From positions 1 through 47,557 of the forward strand of contig JAQSXC010000017.1 in assembly GCA_029266335.1 (NCBI GenBank): a DNA stretch of 47,557 nt. The letters run 5' to 3'. This document shows positions 24,269-33,265 of the stretch, piece by piece. Positions within the stretch are counted from its first letter, which is position 1. Each line of letters begins with the position of its first letter. The notes beneath the pieces are model-generated. The model worked only from the letters and a program-made list of their open reading frames with translations. It was not told the origin of the DNA and did no database searches. The stretch comes from Eubacterium sp. (GTDB lineage: Bacteria; Bacillota; Clostridia; Acetivibrionales; DSM-1351). Both the position numbers and the translations under genes were made by a program.

Positions 24269-24285
24269 AGAAAGATGGTGAGATA

Positions 24286-24801
24286 ATGAGATTTTTTAAC
24301 TCGGTACAAAAAAATATGAGCTTTATTGATATTATGGCAAGTATCAAATATTTTATAAGATTAGACCCCGATTGTAAGTACAGACTTGCGGTGGGAACCG
24401 ACTCCCAGGTCAAAGGGAAATTTACCTGTTTTGCCACAGGCATATACATTCACAGAGAAGGCCAGGGAGCATGGGGCTGCATATGTAAAAGAATACAAAA
24501 CAGGCAGTACACAAATTTGAGAGAAAAGATTACGAAAGAGACTACTCTTACTTATGAGATGGTTAACATGCTTAATCAGGAATTGATGACTTCGTTTGAT
24601 GACTTTATTGCAAGGTATGAAAACTTTGATTGCAGGCTTGAAGCTCACATTGATGTTGGAACAAAAGGTGAAACCAGAAAGCTTATCAAGGAAATGGTAG
24701 GATATTTTGAAGGTATGTCCATTGATGCAAAAATCAAGCCCGAAGCCTTTGTTGCAAGCAGCTATGCAAACAGATTCAGTCACGATGTGAAGGTCAGCTA
24801 A
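24286..24801 (+). CDS. YkuK/DUF458 family RNase H-like protein
   Basis: A 171-residue soluble protein starting at ATG 24286 (GGTGAGATA upstream). It matches the DUF458 (B. subtilis YkuK) family. The RNase H-like core starts with YRLAVGTDSQVKGKFTCFATGIYIH, giving the first acidic residue in VGTDSQ. Its later acidic positions fall in LEAHIDVGTKGETRKLIKEM and in the closing segment IKPEAFVASSYANRFSHD. The family is predicted to be RNase H-related; activity has not been assigned with confidence. In sporeformers it is a common stand-alone gene. The length is normal for the family. Confidence 0.85.
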   Translation: MRFFNSVQKNMSFIDIMASIKYFIRLDPDCKYRLAVGTDSQVKGKFTCFATGIYIHREGQGAWGCICKRIQNRQYTNLREKITKETTLTYEMVNMLNQELMTSFDDFIARYENFDCRLEAHIDVGTKGETRKLIKEMVGYFEGMSIDAKIKPEAFVASSYANRFSHDVKVS

Positions 24802-24913
24802 TGAACCTGTAAGTAAGATACACACCGATAACTGACAGCCTGGTGAAAATAATTCATTCAAGCCGTATACGGGTATAATAATTTTTTTTACCAAGCAGAA
24901 ATGGAGCTTAAAT

Positions 24914-25123
24914 ATGGATACATTTTTTATAAATTTAAAAAAGGGTTTACAGATAAAAAAGAGGAACTTTATAAATACATCAGGGTTGAAAAGAACATTG
25001 TATGACAATCCTGTTAATACCGAGGCGAGTTGGGGGAAAAGCAAACCTGTAACTATGGAAAACAGCAGTGCCAATCTTAGCCTTGATGGTGCAAGAATGC
25101 TCTTGACAAATAAAATCAGGTAA
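24914..25123 (+). CDS. Small hypothetical protein
   Basis: A 69-residue frame from ATG 24914 with GGAG seven bases upstream. The N-terminal 25 residues are basic (FFINLKKGLQIKKRNFINTS). The rest is polar, ending with SLDGARMLLTNKIR. There is no membrane segment, known motif or close partner. The ribosome site is good and no other frame competes, but it could be a chance ORF. Its transcript would end at the hairpin at 25180 before rnz. Confidence 0.42.
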   Translation: MDTFFINLKKGLQIKKRNFINTSGLKRTLYDNPVNTEASWGKSKPVTMENSSANLSLDGARMLLTNKIR

Positions 25124-25155
25124 AATACAAATACTAGGAAATGATTTAAAATAAC

Positions 25156-25217
25156 CCTGTTATTATTAATCAGTCCTGAACAGGCAGTCAGATTATAGAT
25201 GACTGCCTGTAGTTTTT
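25156..25217 (+). promoter_or_regulatory. Attenuator-like leader before rnz
   Basis: An intrinsic-terminator hairpin ACAGGCAGTCA (25180-25190) / TGACTGCCTGT (25200-25210) with AGTTTTTA after it ends only 6 bases before the GGAGG of rnz. Upstream CCTGTT (25156-25161) can pair instead with AACAGG (25179-25184), which overlaps the terminator's left arm. The two folds are mutually exclusive, as in terminator/antiterminator switches. It may also be merely the terminator of the small gene before it. Confidence 0.5.
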
Positions 25218-25232
25218 ATGGAGGTAAAGAAT

Positions 25233-26150
25233 ATGCTGGACGTTTGTTTATTGGGTACAGGCGGGATGATGCCGCTGCCTGACAGGTGGCTGACTTCTCT
25301 TTTAATCAGATATAATGGCAGAATGCTGCTGGTGGATTGCGGAGAGGGAACTCAAATACCTTTGAAAATGTGTGGTTGGGGTTTCAAGAATATAGATGCT
25401 GTGCTGTTTACACATTATCACGCAGATCATGTTGCAGGTTTGCCTGGCTTTCTGTTAACGCTTGGTAATTCAGGCAGGGAAGATCCTCTTACCTTAATTG
25501 GCCCTCCGGGGTTAAGGCTTGTTGTTGAAGGACTGTTGGTTATTTCACCGCAGCTGCCTTTTGATATTAAGCTGTTGGAGCTTCCAGAAAATCAGCCCTC
25601 GGAAATAGAAGCAGGTGACTTCTCCATAAGAAGCCTTCCGGTTGATCATTGGGTGCCCTGCCTGGCATATGGTTTTGAAGTCAAAAGGCAGGGAAGGTTC
25701 GATAGTGAGAAGGCCATCCGTCTGGACATACCGGTAAGTTTCTGGAAACGCCTTCAGAAAGGTGAGATTCTGGAGTATGATGGCAGGACAATCAAGCCTG
25801 AAATGGTTCTGGGGCAACCCAGGAAAGGCATAAAGGTCTGCTATTGTACTGATTCGAGACCCGTTGAGGAACTGGCTGATTTAATAAAGGAGGCTGACCT
25901 GTTTATATGCGAAGGTATGTACGGGGATAATGGGGACCTGGATAAAGCCAGGCAAAAAAAGCATATGCTTTTTTCAGAGGCAGCAGGGCTTGCAAAAAGC
26001 GGAAATGCAAAGGAATTATGGCTCACCCATTTCAGCCCTGCCCTTGAAAAGCCGGAAGAATATATTTATTCAGCCAGCTCGGTATTTAAAAATTCTGTTG
26101 CAGGAAAAGACCTCATGGTCAGGAATATAAAATTTGAAAACGAAGAATAG
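25233..26150 (+). CDS. rnz: Ribonuclease Z
   Basis: A 305-residue zinc-dependent metallo-beta-lactamase-fold nuclease. ATG 25233 lies 8 bases after GGAGG; an earlier in-frame ATG at 25218 includes that ribosome site in the coding sequence. RNase Z features follow: GTGGMMPLPDRWLTS, the metal motif THYHADHVAGLPG (HxHxDH), an exosite-length insertion with a PP..L segment, VDHWVPCLAYGFE, YCTDSRP, and ITHF-type LWLTHFSPA near the end. It trims the 3' ends of tRNA precursors. The length fits the short bacterial ElaC/RNase Z form. See the leader structure just upstream. Confidence 0.92.
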   Translation: MLDVCLLGTGGMMPLPDRWLTSLLIRYNGRMLLVDCGEGTQIPLKMCGWGFKNIDAVLFTHYHADHVAGLPGFLLTLGNSGREDPLTLIGPPGLRLVVEGLLVISPQLPFDIKLLELPENQPSEIEAGDFSIRSLPVDHWVPCLAYGFEVKRQGRFDSEKAIRLDIPVSFWKRLQKGEILEYDGRTIKPEMVLGQPRKGIKVCYCTDSRPVEELADLIKEADLFICEGMYGDNGDLDKARQKKHMLFSEAAGLAKSGNAKELWLTHFSPALEKPEEYIYSASSVFKNSVAGKDLMVRNIKFENEE

Positions 26151-26152
26151 AC

Positions 26153-26176
26153 GCCCGGATTAAAGTGCCGGGCTTT
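26153..26176 (+). terminator. Terminator of rnz
   Basis: GCCCGG (26153-26158) pairs with CCGGGC (26168-26173), followed by TTTATAAT, directly after the rnz stop codon. Confidence 0.75.
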
Positions 26177-26249
26177 ATAATGTAAGAAGTATGATTAAAT
26201 GACAACTTCATAATTACATTAAAAGCATATTAATTCATATGCCATAATG

Positions 26250-26283
26250 CCGTATATTCTACAAAGAATATGCGGTGTTTTTA
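26250..26283 (+). terminator. Second hairpin with T tract downstream of rnz
   Basis: CCGTATATTCT (26250-26260) pairs with AGAATATGCGG (26265-26275), one mismatch, around ACAA, followed by TGTTTTTAC. It looks like an intrinsic terminator, but no gene precedes it after the first terminator. It could be a second stop or end a small untranslated RNA. Confidence 0.55.
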
Positions 26284-26904
26284 CTTTGTTGTCATGGACA
26301 GCTGAATCATACCCCGGCTTGTACCTCCTGCTTGAGAGTAATTGTGTGTTTTTAACTTAAACTGCAGCACAAAAGCCATATAGCTGCCCAACCCCGCAGT
26401 GCCGGTTCAAAAGGTTGATAATGTTGAATACACAGGATTTATACATTCGGATATGCATATGAAAGAATTGATATGGAATATTATTGAATGTGCATAATAA
26501 ATGTATGCTGCCGTGCCATGAAACCTCAATAAGTATACCTGCCGCAGGGTTGAGACCGACTAAAAAATAATACTGGTAAAATCAGTAAAAATTATGGAAT
26601 TTGGTGTTGGAGCACAATTGATTTATGAAAGTTGAAATTCTTAAAATTGCAAATGAATAATTATTCATTTATAAAAAGATTTCTGGATTTTTTTATTAAA
26701 AAATTTTTTTTTGTTTAGAGATTCAACTGTTTCAAACATCTTGAAAAGGCTTTAATTAAGGGTTGCAGACTAAAAATAAATAAATATTTTGTGCTGCCTG
26801 ACAAAAAAATCTGCAATATTCCAAATAAATACTTTTAAATTTTGCAGATTATGTGTTAAAATCGAAGGTATAAAATATATAAATTACAATTAAGGGTGTG
26901 AAAT
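26284..26904 (+). promoter_or_regulatory. Long gltB upstream region with palindrome and TTGCAGA motifs
   Basis: No gene is supported in these 620 bases. The region holds a perfect 20-bp palindrome at 26651-26670 (AAATGAATAATTATTCATTT). Three copies of TTGCAGA also occur: forward at 26763-26769, reversed at 26810-26816 (TCTGCAA) and forward at 26842-26848. The last two form a 39-base-span inverted repeat ending about 57 bases before the gltB ATG. A -10-like TAAAAT follows at about 26857. These are the likely operators of the gltBD operon; the binding protein is unknown. A short in-frame stretch at 26380-26498 reads through but has no start or family. Confidence 0.45.
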
Positions 26905-29900
26905 ATGCTAAATTATGGTTTGCCAAATAAACAGGGGCTTTACGATCCGGCATTGGAACATGATGCATGCGGAATGGGATTTGTCGTAAATATTAATGGT
27001 GAAAAATCCCATGATATCGTTGCTGACGCTTTGACTGTACTGGAGAACTTAAATCACAGAGGAGCCAGCGGAGCAGACGAAAATACAGGTGACGGGGCTG
27101 GAATATTGGTTCAGATCCCTCATGACTTTTTTAAGAGAGAATGTGAAGTTTTGGGCTTTGATCTGCCTGAAAAGGGTAATTACGGTGTAGGAATGGTATT
27201 TGCCCACAAGTATGACGATTTCAGAAAGACACAGATTGAAGCCTTCGAGCAGATTGTTAAAGAGGAAGGCCAGAAAATACTTGGCTGGAGAGAAGTGCCT
27301 ATTGACAAGACTACAATAGGTGAAAGTGCAAAATCTGTTATGCCCAGATTTATTCAGGTATTTATTGAGAAGTCTTCTGATATAACAAATGAGATGGATT
27401 TTGAAAGAAAACTCTTTACAATAAGAAAGAGATCGGAAAAAATTATCGGACCCATGTGTGAAGACAAGGGTAGTATATTCTATGTTGCAAGTCTTTCATC
27501 AAAAACCATCGTATATAAAGGTATGCTCACAGCCGAACAGCTGAGAAATTTCTACCTTGATCTTTCAGACCTTGACTTTGTTTCGGCATTGGCAATGGTT
27601 CACTCAAGATTCAGCACAAATACCTTCCCGAGCTGGGAAAGAGCACATCCTAACAGATACCTCGTTCACAATGGTGAAATCAACACAATCAGAGGTAATG
27701 TCAATTGGATGAAGGCACGTCAGAAATGTATGGATTCACAACTTTTTGACGATATCAACAAGGTTTATCCCATTGTTGATGAATCAGGAAGCGACTCCTC
27801 CATGTTCGACAACAGCTTGGAATTTATGTACCTTACAGGTATAACACTTCCTCAGGCCATAATGATGATGATTCCTGAACCATGGGAAAAGAACAGCCTG
27901 ATGTCAAAAACCAAAAAGGATTTCTATGAATTCCAGAACTATATTATGGAACCCTGGGATGGTCCTGCTGCCATGGCATTCTCCGACGGTGATGTTATAG
28001 GCGCTACCCTCGACAGAAACGGACTTCGTCCTTCAAGATACTATGTAACCAAAGATGACAAGGTTATACTTGCCTCTGAAGTTGGTGTTGTTGAAATCAA
28101 GCCTGAAAATGTAAAATATAAAGGCAGGCTTGAGCCCGGCAGAATGCTTCTTATCGACACCAAGGCACAAAGAATAATTTCCGATGAGGAAATTAAGGAA
28201 AGCGTTGCAAAGGCTCATCCATACGGAGAGTGGAACAAGAAACACATTTTCAATCTCAGTGATATGCCTGTTGAAAAATCAAAGGAAGAAAAGGTAAGGG
28301 AAGATATATTACAACAGCAGAAAGCTTTTGGATATACCTTTGAGGATGTGAATAAATATGTACTGCCCATGGCAACTTCAGGAGTTGACCCGGTAGGTGC
28401 AATGGGTATGGATACTCCTTTGGCAGTACTCTCTGAGAAGCCTCAGATGTTATACCTGTACTTCAAACAGCTGTTTGCACAGGTTACAAATCCTCCTATA
28501 GACGGAATAAGAGAAGAAATAGTTACTTCCAGCAGTATTTTACTCGGTACGGCAGGTAACTTGCTGGAGCCCAACAAGGATAAGACTGCAAGTATATTCC
28601 TTGAGCATCCCGTATTGACTAATGAACAGCTCAATACTTTAAAGAACTTGAATAACGAGTATTTCAAGGCGGCAACCATTTCCATGCTTTATAAGGTGGC
28701 AGAAGGTCCAAAGGCTATGGAAAAGGCATTGTCAAGAATATTCAAGGAAACCGACAGGGCAATAGCTGACGGTGCCAATATCATTGTACTTTCCGACAGG
28801 GGTGTAGACCGGGAATTTGCGGCAATTCCTGCTTTACTTGCAGCTTCCGGCCTGCATCACCATTTGATAAGAAGAGAGATCAGAACCAGTGTAGGTATAG
28901 TTCTTGAGTCTGGTGAGCCTAGAGAAGTACACCATTTCTGTACTCTTATCGGTTATGGTGTAACTGCAATCAATCCATATATTGCCTATGAAAGCATTAA
29001 AGAGCTTTCCGAAAAAGGCCTGCTTGGTTCATTAACCTATGAGGAAGCTAAAAAGAACTTTATCAAGGGTACTGTAAAAGGCGTACTTAAAGTACTCACA
29101 AAGATGGGTATATCTACAATCCGCAGCTATCATGGCGCACAGATATTTGAAGCTGTAGGTCTCAGAAAAGACCTGATAGACAAATACTTTACTCTGACAC
29201 CATCAAGACTTGAAGGTATCGGTATGGAAGAAGTAGCTCTTGAAAATCAGATGAGACATGAAAGCGCATATGTGGATTCTCCATACAGCGAGACTCTTGA
29301 AGTTGGCGGAACCTTCCAGTCCAAAGAGGACGGAGAAGTTCACATGTACAATCCTGAAACTATTTACATGCTTCAGAAGGCATGCCGTGAAGGAAACTAC
29401 GAGCTCTTCAAGCAGTACTCAAAGAAAATAAACGAAGAAGAAATAATTACTCTTAGAAATATACTTGAATTCAAATATAATATCGGTGACACAATTCCGG
29501 TTGAAGAAGTTGAGTCTGTTGATTCAATAGTTAAGAGATTCAAAACCGGAGCAATGTCCTACGGTTCAATCAGTAAGGAAGCCCATGAATGTCTGGCTGT
29601 TGCCATGAACAGACTTGGCGGCAAGAGCAACACCGGTGAAGGCGGAGAAGATCCTGAAAGATTTAAGGTAATGGAAAACGGAGACTCCAAGAGAAGTGCC
29701 ATCAAACAGGTTGCATCCGGACGTTTCGGTGTTACCAGCAATTACCTTGCCAACGCTGAAGAAATTCAGATTAAGATGGCACAGGGTGCAAAACCTGGTG
29801 AAGGCGGACAGCTTCCCGGACGTAAGATCTATCCTTCAATTGCAAAGGTTAGACATTCAACTCCGGGCGTGGACTTGATTTCACCTCCACCGCACCATGA

Positions 29901-31464
29901 TATTTACTCAATTGAAGACCTTGCCGAACTTATTCATGACTTGAAGAATGCCAACAACAAAGCAAGAATCAATGTAAAGCTTGTTTCCGAAGTTGGTGTT
30001 GGTACAATAGCAGCAGGTGTTGCAAAAGGTAAGGCTGACGTAATTCTTATAAGCGGTTACGACGGAGGAACAGGTGCTTCTCCATGGACTAGTATAAAAA
30101 ATGCCGGTCTTCCCTGGGAGCTTGGACTTGCTGAGACCCACCAGACTCTGGTGCTTAACAAGCTGAGGGACAGAGTTGTTGTTGAAACTGACGGAAAGCT
30201 TCTATCCGGTAAGGATGTAGTTGTTGCTGCATTGCTTGGAGCAGAAGAATTCGGTTTCGCTACCACTCCTCTTATAGTCCTTGGCTGTGTGATGATGAGA
30301 GTATGTAATCTCAACACTTGTCCTGTAGGTATAGCAACTCAGAATGAAGAACTCAGAAAGAACTTCACAGGAAAACCTGAGTATGTTGAGAACTTTATGA
30401 GATTTATTGCGCAGGAAATGCGTGAAATAATGGCCAAACTTGGCTTCAGAACAATTAATGAAATGGTTGGCCGTACGGACAGACTTAAAGCAAAGGATAC
30501 AATAAAGCACTGGAAGGCATCCAAGCTTGATCTCTCTGCAATTCTTTACCAACCTTATGCAGGCAGTGATGTAGGCAGATACAACACTCAGCAACAGAAC
30601 CACATGATGGATAAGTCACTGGGCATCAAAAAGCTTCTGAGAATGTGCAAGCCTGCCCTTGAAACCAAAAAGCCAATTAGAGCGAAACTCAGGATTGAGA
30701 ATGTTGACAGAGTTGTAGGTACACTTATTGGCAGTGAGATCTCCAAGAGATACGGTGAAGAAGGTCTGCCTGAAGACACCATCAAGCTCAACTTCGTTGG
30801 TTCAGCAGGACAGAGCTTTGGAGCATTTATTCCAAAGGGAATGACTCTTGAACTGGAAGGTGACTCTAATGACTATATCGGAAAAGGTCTTTCAGGCGGT
30901 AAAATAATGGTTTATCCTCCAAAGACTTCAGATTTTGAACCTGACAAGAACATTCTTATAGGTAATGTTGCATTCTATGGTGCAACTCAAGGTGAAGCCT
31001 ATATCAACGGTATTGCAGGTGAGAGATTCTGTGTCAGAAACAGCGGTATAAAAGCTGTTGTTGAAGGAGTAGGGGATCACGGCTGTGAATACATGACAGG
31101 CGGTAGAGTTGTAATTCTCGGCAGAACCGGAAGAAACTTTGCAGCAGGTATGTCAGGTGGTATAGCATATGTTCTGGACTTTAATGAAGAATATTGCAAC
31201 AAGTCCCTGGTATTGCTTGAAAAGATCACAAACGAAGCCGAACTTAATGAAATTAAAAATATGATTGCTAAACATGTTGAATACACTGGTAGTCCTCTGG
31301 GTGGAAAAGTTCTTGCTGACTGGAATAATTATTCACAGAGATTTACCAAGGTAATACCAAAAGATTATAAGAAAATGCTTGAAAGCATTGAAAAAGCTCA
31401 CTCAAAGGGTTTAAGCGGAGAAGAGGCTTTAATGGCAGCATTTGAAGAGAGTTTTAAAAATTAA
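26905..31464 (+). CDS. gltB: Glutamate synthase (NADPH) large subunit
   Basis: A 1519-residue protein with full-length family size. A propeptide of 21 residues precedes the catalytic N-terminal cysteine in [11 protein letters not shown] (Cys22), which becomes residue 1 of the Ntn-type glutaminase domain (about 22-430). A central domain (about 470-770) follows. The FMN synthase domain (about 840-1200) has [20 protein letters not shown]-type [16 protein letters not shown], and the [3Fe-4S] site [12 protein letters not shown] (C-x5-C-x4-C). The C-terminal beta-helix domain ends near GGIAYVLD. It converts glutamine and 2-oxoglutarate to two glutamates with the small subunit encoded next. Codon use is more biased than in neighbours, suggesting high expression. 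AAGGGTG precedes ATG 26905. Confidence 0.97.
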   Translation: MLNYGLPNKQGLYDPALEHDACGMGFVVNINGEKSHDIVADALTVLENLNHRGASGADENTGDGAGILVQIPHDFFKRECEVLGFDLPEKGNYGVGMVFAHKYDDFRKTQIEAFEQIVKEEGQKILGWREVPIDKTTIGESAKSVMPRFIQVFIEKSSDITNEMDFERKLFTIRKRSEKIIGPMCEDKGSIFYVASLSSKTIVYKGMLTAEQLRNFYLDLSDLDFVSALAMVHSRFSTNTFPSWERAHPNRYLVHNGEINTIRGNVNWMKARQKCMDSQLFDDINKVYPIVDESGSDSSMFDNSLEFMYLTGITLPQAIMMMIPEPWEKNSLMSKTKKDFYEFQNYIMEPWDGPAAMAFSDGDVIGATLDRNGLRPSRYYVTKDDKVILASEVGVVEIKPENVKYKGRLEPGRMLLIDTKAQRIISDEEIKESVAKAHPYGEWNKKHIFNLSDMPVEKSKEEKVREDILQQQKAFGYTFEDVNKYVLPMATSGVDPVGAMGMDTPLAVLSEKPQMLYLYFKQLFAQVTNPPIDGIREEIVTSSSILLGTAGNLLEPNKDKTASIFLEHPVLTNEQLNTLKNLNNEYFKAATISMLYKVAEGPKAMEKALSRIFKETDRAIADGANIIVLSDRGVDREFAAIPALLAASGLHHHLIRREIRTSVGIVLESGEPREVHHFCTLIGYGVTAINPYIAYESIKELSEKGLLGSLTYEEAKKNFIKGTVKGVLKVLTKMGISTIRSYHGAQIFEAVGLRKDLIDKYFTLTPSRLEGIGMEEVALENQMRHESAYVDSPYSETLEVGGTFQSKEDGEVHMYNPETIYMLQKACREGNYELFKQYSKKINEEEIITLRNILEFKYNIGDTIPVEEVESVDSIVKRFKTGAMSYGSISKEAHECLAVAMNRLGGKSNTGEGGEDPERFKVMENGDSKRSAIKQVASGRFGVTSNYLANAEEIQIKMAQGAKPGEGGQLPGRKIYPSIAKVRHSTPGVDLISPPPHHDIYSIEDLAELIHDLKNANNKARINVKLVSEVGVGTIAAGVAKGKADVILISGYDGGTGASPWTSIKNAGLPWELGLAETHQTLVLNKLRDRVVVETDGKLLSGKDVVVAALLGAEEFGFATTPLIVLGCVMMRVCNLNTCPVGIATQNEELRKNFTGKPEYVENFMRFIAQEMREIMAKLGFRTINEMVGRTDRLKAKDTIKHWKASKLDLSAILYQPYAGSDVGRYNTQQQNHMMDKSLGIKKLLRMCKPALETKKPIRAKLRIENVDRVVGTLIGSEISKRYGEEGLPEDTIKLNFVGSAGQSFGAFIPKGMTLELEGDSNDYIGKGLSGGKIMVYPPKTSDFEPDKNILIGNVAFYGATQGEAYINGIAGERFCVRNSGIKAVVEGVGDHGCEYMTGGRVVILGRTGRNFAAGMSGGIAYVLDFNEEYCNKSLVLLEKITNEAELNEIKNMIAKHVEYTGSPLGGKVLADWNNYSQRFTKVIPKDYKKMLESIEKAHSKGLSGEEALMAAFEESFKN

Positions 31465-31501
31465 TAGATGGTTGAATTTAATTCTAATGTTATAAAAATG
31501 C

Positions 31502-31660
31502 GGACCGGGTCCATGCCATTTCCAACATGGTATTTGAACTAAATGCCGGGCATGGACATATTAAAGAATTAAGGTGTGAATGTGAGGGGTAAATGCGTGC
31601 TTAACATGCCATAGTACACCTCGCATAGGCAAAACCCGCTTTGCGTGTTTTGTTTGAATA
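31502..31660 (+). promoter_or_regulatory. Structured gltB-gltD intergenic region
   Basis: Between the two subunit genes lie 210 bases rich in pairing. GTCCATGCC (31509-31517) matches GGCATGGAC (31549-31557) perfectly, and GGACCGGGTCC (31502-31512) is itself palindromic. Further on, ATGTGAGGGGTA and TACACCTCGCAT can pair 10 of 12 positions. A terminator-like CAAAAC/GTTTTG pairing precedes the gltD ribosome site. This could tune the ratio of subunits by partial termination, RNA processing or a promoter. Confidence 0.4.
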
Positions 31661-31674
31661 TATAGGAGGATAGT

Positions 31675-33162
31675 ATGGGAAAAGCTACTGGATTTTTAGA
31701 ATATGAAAGAATTGACCCGAAAAAAAGAGCTCCGGAAGAAAGAATAAAAGACTGGGATGAGATTCGTATTGAGCGTGATCCCGAGGTTATTAAAAATCAG
31801 GCTGCAAGATGTATGAACTGCGGTATTCCGTTCTGTCATGGCGGGGTACTCTTAAACGGTATGGCTGCCGGATGTCCTGTTCACAACCTTATTCCCGAGT
31901 GGAATGACCTGGTTTACAAGGGACAATGGAGAGAAGCTTATAAGAGGCTTAGCAGAACAAACCCTTTCCCTGAATTTACGGGAAGAGTATGTCCTGCTCC
32001 TTGTGAAGGTTCATGTACTGAAGGCTACAATATGGAGTCGGTAACAATACATGAAATTGAATACGAAATCATTGAAAGAGCTTTTGCAGAAGGCTGGGTA
32101 AAGCCGAATAAGGCAAAACCGACAGGAAAGAAAGTTGCTGTTATCGGTTCCGGTCCATCCGGTTTATCGGCTGCATATTATTTGAATGCCGTGGGACATG
32201 AGGTTACTGTTTATGAAAGAAATGACAGAGCCGGCGGACTTCTGATGTACGGTATACCTAACATCAAAATAGACAAGGGTATTGTTGAAAGAAGAGTCAA
32301 TCTCTTAAAGGAATCAGGAATAAAGTTTATATTCAATACTGAAGTGGGTAAGGATATCAGCACTCAGGAACTGGTTGACAACAATGATGCCGTTGTACTT
32401 TGCGGAGGAGCTACCAAAGCAAGAGGACTTAACGTTCCAGGCAGTGAGCTTAAAGGAATTTACTTTGCTGTTGATTTCCTTAAGGCAAATACAAAGAGCC
32501 TTCTTGATTCAAAACATGAGGATGACAATTATATCAGTGCCAAAGACAAGAATGTAATAATCATCGGCGGTGGAGATACAGGAACAGACTGTGTGGCCAC
32601 CTCCTTGAGACATGGCTGCAAGAGCGTTTACCAGTTTGAAATTATGCCGGAACCGCCAAAAGCAAGAGAAGAAAAATCAAATCCCTGGCCTGAGTGGCCC
32701 AAGAAGCTTAAGGTTGACTACGGTCAACAGGAAGCTATTGCTGTGGCTGGAAATGATCCGAGAAATTACCTCATCAACACTACCAGGATAGTAGGTAATG
32801 AAAAGGGTGAAGTAACAGAGGTTCACACAGTTGAAGTTGTATGGGGTAAGGACGCACAGGGAAGATTCGGACCTCAGCCGGTGTCCGGAAGCGAAAAGGT
32901 TTGGAAGGCTGATCTCATACTTCTTGCCATGGGTTTCCTTGGACCTGAAGATACCATACCAAACGAGCTTGGCCTGGAAAGAGATCCCAGAAGCAACATT
33001 AAAGCCGAGTTTGAAGAGCATCAGACCAATCTGGACAAGGTATTTACCGCAGGAGATATGAGAAGAGGTCAGAGCCTGGTAGTATGGGCCATACAGGAAG
33101 GAAAGCTGGCTGCGAGAGAAGTAGACAAATTCCTTATGGGTAAATCGGTAATAAAGAAATAA
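31675..33162 (+). CDS. gltD: Glutamate synthase (NADPH) small subunit
   Basis: A 495-residue flavoprotein with ATG 31675 following AGGAGG by 5 bases. It begins with a cysteine-rich [4Fe-4S] region (about 42-115: RCMNCGIPFCHGG, CPVHNLIPEWNDL, CPAPCEGSC). The FAD fingerprint GSGPSGLSAAYYL comes next (about 158-170), with AGGLLMYGIPNIK. The NADPH-binding motif is IIIGGGDTGTDCVATS (about 298-313), and FAD-site TAGDMRRGQSLVVWAI closes the chain near residue 460. It feeds electrons from NADPH to GltB. Gene order gltB then gltD with a 210-base gap is looser than the usual tight coupling. Confidence 0.96.
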   Translation: MGKATGFLEYERIDPKKRAPEERIKDWDEIRIERDPEVIKNQAARCMNCGIPFCHGGVLLNGMAAGCPVHNLIPEWNDLVYKGQWREAYKRLSRTNPFPEFTGRVCPAPCEGSCTEGYNMESVTIHEIEYEIIERAFAEGWVKPNKAKPTGKKVAVIGSGPSGLSAAYYLNAVGHEVTVYERNDRAGGLLMYGIPNIKIDKGIVERRVNLLKESGIKFIFNTEVGKDISTQELVDNNDAVVLCGGATKARGLNVPGSELKGIYFAVDFLKANTKSLLDSKHEDDNYISAKDKNVIIIGGGDTGTDCVATSLRHGCKSVYQFEIMPEPPKAREEKSNPWPEWPKKLKVDYGQQEAIAVAGNDPRNYLINTTRIVGNEKGEVTEVHTVEVVWGKDAQGRFGPQPVSGSEKVWKADLILLAMGFLGPEDTIPNELGLERDPRSNIKAEFEEHQTNLDKVFTAGDMRRGQSLVVWAIQEGKLAAREVDKFLMGKSVIKK

Positions 33163-33206
33163 GCAACACCGCTATGTAACCGGTATCAGCTTATTAACAG
33201 GTTAAT

Positions 33207-33242
33207 AAAGCCTTATACTCTGTCATTGGAGTATAAGGCTTT
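33207..33242 (+). terminator. Bidirectional terminator after gltD
   Basis: AAAGCCTTATACTC (33207-33220) and GAGTATAAGGCTTT (33229-33242) form a perfect 14-bp stem around TGTCATTG. It sits between gltD (+) and the convergent decarboxylase gene (-) and supplies A and T tracts for both. Confidence 0.85.
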
Positions 33243-33265
33243 AGCTTATTCAGGAAGATATTTGA

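Noticed and set aside
24361..25074. Long minus-strand frame of 237 codons over the DUF458 gene.
   Set aside because: It has no ribosome site or family pattern; the + strand gene explains the region.
26380..26498. Open stretch ending MKELIWNIIECA in the gltB upstream gap.
   Set aside because: No ribosome site, no family resemblance, and a preceding stop; treated as non-coding.
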